Shown here piece after piece: positions 14,576 to 22,663 of a DNA stretch of 22,663 bases. The position numbers and the translations under genes were made by a program. The stretch comes from Collodictyon triciliatum. Lineage: Eukaryota; CRuMs. The stretch lies in assembly GCA_043381765.1 (NCBI GenBank), contig JBHJMP010001141.1:1-22663 (forward strand), given 5' to 3'. The notes under the pieces are model-generated. The model saw nothing but the letters and a program-made list of their open reading frames with translations. It did not search any database and was not told the origin of the DNA. The first letter of the stretch is position 1. Each line of letters opens with the position of its first letter.

Positions 14576-15425
14576 ATCACGTCAAATGGACTATCATTTA
14601 TTGGCCGCCACTTCATCAGCAATCGAGCGTGCATGAAGGAGAAATCAGAGTCACGCTATCCGGGCTCACTCGGACAGCTTTAAGCTGATAGCCACTAAGC
14701 TAGTCTTGAATTAGCGATGGAGGGAGGCTATCGGCGTCGTCGTGCGATGTGCCAGCAAAGCCCTCGTTTTTTTTTTTTTTTTGCAAGAGTTTTGTTCAGC
14801 GTCGTAAACTGGCAATGGAGAGTGCAGCCAGCTGTCGCTGAATATTACAGTCTGTAGAGATTATCTATGAAGCGATGAGCAGGAAATATTTTGACGCCCG
14901 CCACCATCACTGAAAAATACGAGGCAGAAGGCAACACGATGGCGCTTGAGATGCGGCTGTGTGAATGGAGCTAGTGCTGCCCATTTCAGCATAGGTACAA
15001 ACTTTACATGCTAATCCAGGATATCTTAGTGATTCTTTCAAAGAATTTCTTCCTTTACACACATAAGAACCCAGAAAATGGTGATGCGCGTTTGGCTCAT
15101 GATATGAAATTTATGAATATCGAGCTGGTGTCCTTTCATTTTTGAAAATATGTGTTCTATTATAAGCTTAGTTTCTAGATGTCAAAGCACCATATCATGT
15201 TGGCTACATTTAATTCATTTTTTTTATTATAAATCACCCAAATTTAAACGACCATTTATCAATTATTGCCTTCAATAAATTCATATAGAAATGTGTGCAT
15301 CTTGCACCTGAAAAAATCGATGAAATCAATATAATATTTTGAACTCACATGAAAAACTTAAAGAAAGGGGGCATCCTTTGATTATTATTTTGAATTTAAT
15401 TGTTGTGATTTCCAAACAGAACACC
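14576..15425. other. Intergenic region with GC-richer segment and inverted repeats
   Basis: The part at 14640-14990 is GC-richer, includes a 16-T run (14767-14782) and short inverted repeats at 14655-14732, and has open frames on both strands that I cannot assemble into a gene. The part at 15000-15425 is ordinary AT-rich DNA, and its right end is the 3' flank of the LRR gene. Confidence 0.5.
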
Positions 15426-18400
15426 TTATTGAGCCATAGGGTCGAAGGTAATTTTTCTTTGATTGTAATTCATCATTTCAAATAGTTTTTGCTTGACTTT
15501 TCCGCTTTGGTAGAGTGGAATGGCAAAAGCCGTACACGTGAAATAGAGCAACCAGATCAAATTCATTCCAATAAGGAAACCCGTAGACCAGGTCTGTGGA
15601 CCCAACAATGTGGATGATAATGTAAGAAAGAAGGACAAAAAGATGATGTACAAGCTGGACAACTCCATTTGGTTTTCTATTTTCGAATTGTATGGCTTGT
15701 AGACTTTTTGCATCCAAATAGAGCCCTGCAGAAAGGAAATAATAATGAAAAATATACATGACATACTTTGACATATTCAGTTGATAGATATTTATATTTC
15801 AACCTGGATGACAATCACCAAGAGGAGAAAAGAAACAGATGGCGCTGTGAAAGGAACTACACTAAGGATGAACGAAAATGCTATTCGACGGGCAATAACA
15901 ACAAATTCCCAATATTTGAAGCTCTGTTAAGAGAAATGGTAATCAAAATCAATAAGAATCACACGCCTTTTAGTTTTAATTACAAAAAAAAAATAATCGA
16001 CATCACCTCTTTGTATGGCAAGTACAGGAACCCATATCTTGCACCCGGTTCGTAACCGGACTTCTCAAACATAATTTTCATCTTCCACCAAAGGAAAGCA
16101 GGGAATCCAATGAGAAAAAAAACAAAAACTGGGACTGAAAGTTTAATCAATTGTTTGTATTCATCTGACACCGGATTGCATTGAACCCAAGGAGCGTAGT
16201 TAAGATACCAAGTGTACTCATCATCGTAAAATGTGCACCCAAAAACACCAAATACTTCCCTTGCGACTGAATAGTAAATAAAGAACAATAGATTCAAGGT
16301 AATGAATATCGCCTATTTGAAGTTTTTTTTTTAAAAAAAAATTATGTCAGGTGCTAAAAAGAGAATCTAGAATAATACAATCGCCAGATTTTTTTACCTT
16401 ATTTCTTTGGCGTCCATATCCAAAATAATATGTAAATGATCCAACTAAGATAAAGAGTGGAATTCTAGCAAAGCTTAACAAAAGAGAGTCAAATATATTA
16501 TCTATTCCAAGCACACACGACACGTTGGGATATTGAATTGAACCGAATGAAGACGAAAAATCGACAAAAGTATTCGTTTCATCTGACCGAATTATCCCAG
16601 AGGAAATAATTGAAAGTGTTTGCATATGCAACATGACAATTCGAAGAATAGCTAAATGTTTATTACAAAACAATAAATATATAGTTATCAGTACGAGAAT
16701 AAAATAAAAAAACCTGATTTTGATGTCTCTGACCAGTATAAATAAAAGATGAACATAAAGAAGCCAATAGAGCCGATTATCAAAGTAGCGTAGATCGCTC
16801 CGTTTTCACACTTGATGCACGATCTCCCTTGACTTCCATATCCATCCTGACATTTAGAACAGGCGTGTCCTTCATAACCTTCTTTGCATAGCTGAGTTAT
16901 CGCTACACTTGAATTTGAGTCAGAGACTTTACGAGGAATCCAAGTAAAGCAAGAATCTGGCTGTGGGCAGCGAAATATTGTTTTCACTGCTGTCACATTT
17001 GGGGAAGCATGGCAATATCGCAAGGTGATTCCATCTAGGCATTCGCACTCTCGTGGGCATTGAATGCAATTATTTCCGAATCCAAAATATCCTGGCAAGC
17101 ATTTACAAAATTCATATGCATAATATATAGGATTTAAGTCGACTTCTAGGTCAATAAGACCTGATTTTGAAACAATTGATGGACATAAATAAAGTTTGGA
17201 TTCATCTTCTATGTTGAATGGTGCAGTAAAGCTCATAAAATCAGGGAGAAAATTTGCCTCTCCGTGGCTCATTATTGTATCAACAAAGCCTAAATATTCA
17301 AGTTTTGAAAATCCACGGTATGATTCAGGTATGCTTCCGACTATTGGATTACCAGAAAGATCTAGCGAAACCCACTTCAATAGATTAATGGTTTCATCTA
17401 TACCCGTTATATTATTGTTTCTCAAATCAAGCGTTCTCACGTTTAGAACATAGTGAAATATTTTCCAATCAAGTTTTCCGTAAAGTTGGTTGTCGGCAAG
17501 TAAAAGACTTTCGTAAAAGAAATCGTCATCGTCCTCAGAAGGTACAATAAAGACACCTACATCACTAGCAAACGAATTATTTCTCAAGTCGATAGTGACC
17601 AGATTTGGTAGATTCCAGAATTTGTAAGGTAAACATCCCGAAAATTGGTTGTGGGATAAGGTGAGCGATTTCAACTCTAATAAGTCTTGGAAATAGTCAG
17701 GTACCACACCGAGCATAAAATTTCTAGATAGGTCGATGTATCTTATCGATGTAATGTTCCAATTTTTGGGAATATATCCGCTTATTTGATTCTCACTAAA
17801 ATCTAATCTCTTAAGCATCGGTAAATTTAGAATAGGAAAGGTGCCGGTTAAATAGTTTCTGAAAAGCACAATTTCCTCAATAATTTGACAGTTTTCAAAA
17901 TTTGGAACTGAGCCTCTTATTTTATTATCATAGGCCGAAAAAATCTTCAAGTTTTTGAGGTGGGATAGGTTTGGTACGGTTCCTGTAATAAAATATTAGT
18001 GAATTCATCAGATTAGAAAAGAAATTTATTATGAACCTGACCTATAAGTTTATTGCTGTCCAAGTAAATCATCTCAATACTTTGAAGGCTCGAAAAGGTT
18101 GGAATGTTCCCTGTTTTATAAAAATGTTAATTATAAAAGTCCTTTGATATCTAATTAGCTTTTTACCATTGAAATTGTTGTTTTCCAAGAATAGCAACTT
18201 AATTCTGGGGAAGAAATCGAAGTTTGGTATACTTCCTAGGAGAAAACATCAGCTGTTGATCTTTTTAAATGTAAAAAAAAAAAAAAGAAAAGAATTGAAG
18301 TCACCATGAAGTTGATTGTTCGACAAAGATAATCTTTTGATATTAGGAATATTGTTGAAGTTTGGAACTATTCCTATAATTTTTTTAAGTAGCGCAAATC

Positions 18401-19956
18401 ACTTGAAGTGACTACAGCGAATGAAAACAAGACATATTCGTGAATTTTTTTGATGATAGACAAATTTTACCGGTTAGTTGATTGTTGTAAAGAGTTAATC
18501 TTTCCAAGTTCTCAAGGTGGGTAAAGTTGGGTATTGTCCCTGGATTTTATTATGGGGAAATTGACTTGTAAAATTCGATGGAATATAAGGATGATTTATA
18601 TGATTTCAATTGTAAACCAACATACCGCTGAGACAGTTGTTGGATAGCGAAATTCTTGTAATTTTTTGAACGTTTTTGAAATTCGGAATTTCCCCTGTAA
18701 GTATCCAATGAAAATAATTGTTGGGGGGTTAGCTGAAGATAAATAATAAATACAAACCATGTGTTTCGCTGTCATATACACCTAAAGTTTTTATATTCGG
18801 CAAACCAGAGAAGTCGGGTAAAGTTCCTATACATAAAAATATGACATTAATAACTTTAAACCATTGCATAATAATCCAGAGGTAAAGATAACCGAATCCC
18901 GTTTACCTACCATTCAGTTTGTCACTTGAACCGATCCACAACACTTCTATTAGTGATATTCCAGAAAAATCAGGTATGAACCCTTCTAATGGATTCCCAT
19001 CTATATCTAAGCGCAAAATACTAGACATTCCGTGAAAATTTGGAATTGTGCCTTTTATTTCATTCACGTAAATGTTCAAATCGGTAACGCTTGAGAGCTT
19101 AAAATCTGGAATATTTCCATAAATTGAATTGTAACTCAAATCCAAGAAAACCAAGAACGGAAGATGTTCAAGTGTCATCGAAACAGCCTCAATGTCACCG
19201 CGTAGATTATTCATCGACATCGAGAGCCCAACAACTGGACATGTGTCGTTCTAGAATGAATTATTTTTTCGTTACGTGATGAATAATAGAATTATGAATT
19301 TTTTTGATTCCTATGGTTTTTAAAGTGTTCTATTAGGCAAAAATGACTAACCAAATCATCTTCATACTTGCAACTTTCGTCACATAGTATTCCAAACCAT
19401 TTACATACTGGAACTGTTTCATCATTCCACCCATCTTTATTTACCCAATTATCTCCGCCAAGTAGATCATACAATTTAGTTAAAACATCCAGTTGAATAA
19501 AAGAGTATAGCTCATTCCGAAAGTTCGGAGTCATTACTTGAGTTTGTGGATGTCCCCTGTTTGGATAATACTGGTAGAAATCGGATTCTTCCTTGTAATA
19601 TTTTTCACTATATGTATGCTCTCTGGCCAGGCTCTCGTGGGTACATAAGCACGCATGGCATTCAATATTTTTCCAATCAGTAATGATTGATTTTTGATTC
19701 TCATTTGAATTTGCAGAACAAGCATCATCGTACAAGGTTAAGAGGATTTGAAGCGCTTCATCGATACTCATGGATAGCAATTGATCTCTTGTGAATCGAC
19801 ATTGCCCGCTACATAATTACTGCGAATTAAGTCAACTTTTTAAGAGAATATTGTTACAGATTCATACCTTTCAAAGTAACGATTGGAATTTCCAGATTTT
19901 ACCGCGAACAGCATTAAAACTAGTACAAGCGAAACATTCAAGCTTCTAAAAGGCAT
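15426..19956 (-). CDS. Leucine-rich repeat membrane protein with Cys-rich stalk and multi-pass C-terminus
   Basis: Predicted 1182 residues from fourteen exons: 19956-19868, 19808-19352, 19250-18911, 18826-18758, 18694-18626, 18539-18471, 18373-18305, 18235-18167, 18110-18042, 17982-16714, 16651-16398, 16312-16007, 15923-15804 and 15725-15426. All are in phase. Residues 1-22 look like a signal peptide (basic start, then VSLVLVLMLFAV). An N-cap with the GW and CKWFGILCD signature of plant-type LRR proteins ends near 180. LRRs follow to about residue 675 (repeats such as G-x-I-P-N-F-x-x-L with N-x-L). A Cys-rich, EGF-like stalk comes next (CKCLPGYFGFG, CKEGYEGHACSKC, GYGSQGRSCIKC). The first membrane span is at about 830-852. 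The remaining 330 residues hold roughly six to eight more hydrophobic segments, with YGFLYLPYK and ARRIAFSF. This resembles the multi-pass, TRP-like tail found behind Cys-rich ectodomains in many protists. It is probably a cell-surface receptor, adhesion or channel-like protein; the ligand is unknown. No kinase domain is present. Confidence 0.88.
18042..18826 (-). other. Six consecutive 69-nt exons, one leucine-rich repeat each
   Basis: Exons 18826-18758, 18694-18626, 18539-18471, 18373-18305, 18235-18167 and 18110-18042 are each exactly 69 nt, and all introns here are phase 1, falling within the first Gly codon of a repeat. Each exon therefore encodes one 23-residue repeat (G-x-I-P-N-F-x-x-I/L ... 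L-x-x-N-x-L-x). Intron lengths vary from 56 to 97 nt. The flanking exons 19250-18911 and 17982-16714 hold several repeats without introns. Confidence 0.9.
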
Positions 19957-21315
19957 TAAAATATTCAATAAAATATAATTTTTTTTTAATTATCGCTTTG
20001 AATGCAGCAAGAAATGCAAGAATGTCGTAAATCAAACAAATGTTCCAAAAGAATAGTTTTTGAAGAGATTATTACACCAAAATCATATATTTTCTATAAA
20101 TTTCAAGTAATCAAATTAGCGAATATCACAGGGTACATAAAGAAATGAAGGGAAAATATTGATTGGAAAAGATACAATACCTTATGTACCAGGGATTGGG
20201 AATTTTTTCAGAATTCAAAATATGACGCCTTTGTTGGAATGCCCCCATGAATTATAATCGGTATTTCTGATAAATATGTAATGTTCCAAAGATATCAGAG
20301 ATTAGAAATTTGTTAATGGTGTTTCAGTGAAAGCTAAATATCAGTTGCGTCAATCGAAGCATCTCAAAAAAGATACACTAACACACGAAAATGGTGCGAC
20401 TACGTAATAACATGAAATAAATATGGCTTTAAGTAGAAAAATTATCATAAAAATCCACAGAATGAAGCATTCTTTAAGTTATTATGGTGTTTATGCACTT
20501 TTTCATTTAGGTTACTTTTTCTATATTAAATGAATTTGTTTAATATTGGGTATCCGAAAAAAGAGAGATAAAATCATCTGATTTAGAAAATAAATGAATT
20601 TTGTGATGGACTTTCCCAAAATAAAACAAGTATCGGAAATATTTGATAGATAAACAACAAGCATTGGGTTCTTAAAATTTGTGAGTTTTTGATGTTTTAA
20701 GTGCTTTCATTGATTGATTTCTCTATTAATAGACAAATCAACAAAGCATTTCAGGCTGTCTATGAGCAACTAATGAAATAATTATTTTCTGAAGACATAG
20801 AGTCGTACAGAGTTTAATTATTACAAAATTTTCAAACTGAGCTTGAGTATTCGACGTGATTATATATGCTTTTTTCCGTGTCAATACAATTTTTCATTCA
20901 AGTGTAATTATGTAGACAATGTGTATATATTTTATATTTCTCTTTGATAGAAGAAATCATCGAGAGCCTTCTAAAACAGTTCGGGCATTAATTAGTAAAT
21001 ATATTGAATCGGTTAACCATATTAAATTTGAATGATATTTTGAGACCATAAAATCAAATGTACTATTTTTTGGAGTAATATATACGATTGCATAAATCTA
21101 CTAATAAAATAAAGCAATAGATATTTAGAGATAATATTTTATTATAAACTTATACATTTAGTCCAGGTGAATGTGTATTTTTTGCATCATATAAGTGTCT
21201 ACTTTCCTGGTGTCATATGCTATACTGTGTATGCCATATATCAAACATATTTGGCAGCCTTAATGATGATAACTTGAACAGTTTATTAAAACGCGGGGTT
21301 ATCAGCATTCCCGTA
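19957..21315. other. AT-rich upstream region of the LRR gene
   Basis: This is strongly AT-rich DNA with many stops in all frames. I see no exon, RNA gene or mobile-element signature. The part nearest 19957 should contain the LRR gene promoter and leader. Confidence 0.6.
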
Positions 21316-21717
21316 AAACCAAATCAAATCAAACAAAACCAAACCAAACCAAATCAAATCAAATCAAATCAAATCAAATCAAACCAAATCAAATCAAATC
21401 AAATCAAATCAAATCAAACCAAATCAAATCAAATCAAATCAAATCAAATCAAACCAAATCAAACCAAATCAAACCAAATCAAACCAAATCAAACCAAATC
21501 AATTCAAATCAAATCAAACCAAACCAAACCAAATCAAATCAAATCAAATTAAATTAAATCAAATTAAATCAAATCAAATCAAATCAAATCAAATCAAATC
21601 AAATCAAATCAAATCAAATCAAATCAAATCAAATCAAATCAAATCAACAACAAAGACCAAAAATGGAACAAACCAAACCAAATCAAATCAAATCAAATCA
21701 AACCACATCAAATCAAC
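21316..21717. repeat. AAATC/AAACC pentanucleotide microsatellite
   Basis: Roughly 65 copies of AAATC with interspersed AAACC and AAATT variants run to about 21645. A short second block follows at about 21671-21717 after the interruption CAACAAAGACCAAAAATGGAAC, and a similar CAACAAAGACAAAAAT ends the second block. Open frames across it are caused by the repeat. Confidence 0.95.
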
Positions 21718-22540
21718 AACAAAGACAAAAATAGAGCAACAAAAAACAAGGAAATAGAACAAGGAAAAACGAGAAATAGGTAATAATACAAAGAAGCAGA
21801 AATTATAAGAGACAATGGATCTAAAATCGTAAAAAAATAATTCAGTCATGTGACCTGAGAAGAGCAATAAGACTAAAGTGATATTGAATCCACCAATATA
21901 TCAAGAATAGTTTAGCATCATTTTTTTCTTGATAAAAGGTGATAGAGAGAATTTGAGGGCAAATATATAAAGTAAAGAACTTGAATCAAACGACGTTCGT
22001 TGGGCGACCTCCTAAAAATGCAAAGGACTGCAGTGGTATAAATGATACTTGCCGAATGATACAAAACTAGCCTACAAATGCAAAATGAACTTGAATTGCT
22101 CGATGATACATGGCCCAAGAACACACCAAAATTGTTGCGTGCTGGCGTGTTGTGAGTTTTTATTGCATCTTAGCATTAAAAAAGCAGCAAATAATCCATT
22201 ATATTATAAAAATGGTATTAGGGTCTAAATACTTTACCTAGAGAAGCATATGATACAGCTTGGATTCGAATAGATAGAAATGCGATAAACATTCTCTAAT
22301 GGTATGTTTCTCCTTGTATTTTTATGTTGCTATCAAATTTTAGTTTAATTATGTTGTTAATCAACGTTGGAAAGTGCTAAGTTCAATTACCATTATTATT
22401 TCATAAGTGCACCAGCCTATAATTAACTCGCTACACTTAATATCCAAGATTTTCTGTTTAAAAATAAAAAATTATGACTAATCATTTTGTTTCATTCCTT
22501 GCGCGCTCATGTGGCATTCAGAAATTAGAAAGAAAAAACC
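21718..22540. other. AT-rich region without recognisable genes
   Basis: About 820 bp of AT-rich DNA. The segment near 21980-22140 is slightly GC-richer and open for 68 codons on the minus strand, but the predicted peptide resembles nothing I know and has no clear splice context. I see no tRNA or other RNA gene. Confidence 0.5.
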
Positions 22541-22545
22541 CTAGG

Positions 22546-22663
22546 CTTTAAAAAAAACAATTTTTTTGTTTTTTTTTTGTTTTTTGTTTTTTTTTGTTTT
22601 TTTGTTTTTTTGTTTTTTTGTTTTTTTTGTTTTTTTGTTTTTTTGTTTTTTTGTTTTTTTGTT
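22546..22663. repeat. T-rich microsatellite (T6-9 G)n at the right edge
   Basis: Runs of six to nine T separated by single G continue to the window edge, preceded by a short A-run at 22549-22558. It is cut by the window end, so its full length is unknown. Confidence 0.93.

Noticed and set aside
21217-21552. 111-codon open frame through the AAATC repeat
   Set aside because: Almost all of it is encoded by the pentanucleotide repeat, and the non-repeat part is short and unlike any known protein.
21316-21717. Repeat array considered as CRISPR
   Set aside because: The units are 5 bp and contiguous, with no spacers, and the DNA is eukaryotic.
21918-22124. 68-codon minus-strand open frame
   Set aside because: It has no recognisable motifs, sits in AT-rich flank and has no supporting splice or neighbour context.

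Overview
This window is intron-rich eukaryotic nuclear DNA, most likely from a protist. Its genes carry many short GT-AG introns (about 50-460 nt, AT-rich, T-tract before AG). The products are typical eukaryotic regulators: a GATA zinc finger, an FHA domain, a Pin1-type prolyl isomerase, PP4 phosphatase and a cap methyltransferase. Intergenic DNA is AT-rich and full of microsatellites, and there is a 12-N assembly gap inside an intron. I cannot place the species. A repeat-rich rhizarian or foraminifer-like genome would fit, but that is a guess. All exon models were built by hand from splice signals, reading phase and protein-family resemblance, and every junction in the five main models keeps frame.

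Layout. (1) 2050 down to about 143 on the minus strand: a seven-exon GATA-type zinc-finger gene. (2) 2051-3073: a divergent intergenic region with a 12-bp satellite. (3) 3074-5290 plus: a ten-exon gene fusing an FHA domain (NIPP1-like in sequence) to a Pin1-type parvulin. (4) 5895-8521 plus: a nine-exon gene for the protein phosphatase 4 catalytic subunit. (5) 8891-13798 plus: an eight- or nine-exon gene for a CMTR2-type cap ribose methyltransferase, with an N-terminal RS/KDRE domain and an internal G-patch. (6) 14141-14575 minus: a weak candidate small gene in a GC-richer island. (7) 19956 down to 15426 minus: a fourteen-exon gene for a secreted or membrane leucine-rich-repeat protein with a Cys-rich stalk and a multi-pass membrane C-terminus. 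(8) 19957-22663: AT-rich DNA with AAATC and T-G microsatellites and no recognisable gene.

The most notable content is the domain architecture. The FHA-Pin1 protein pairs a phospho-peptide-type module with a phospho-Ser/Thr-Pro isomerase, but its FHA lacks the usual binding arginines. The CMTR2 homologue carries a G-patch, which in animals belongs to CMTR1, plus a long RS-like tail. In the LRR gene, six consecutive exons are each exactly 69 nt and each encode one repeat. The middle genes share a theme of nuclear phospho-signalling and mRNA processing, but nothing in the sequence shows that they are co-regulated.
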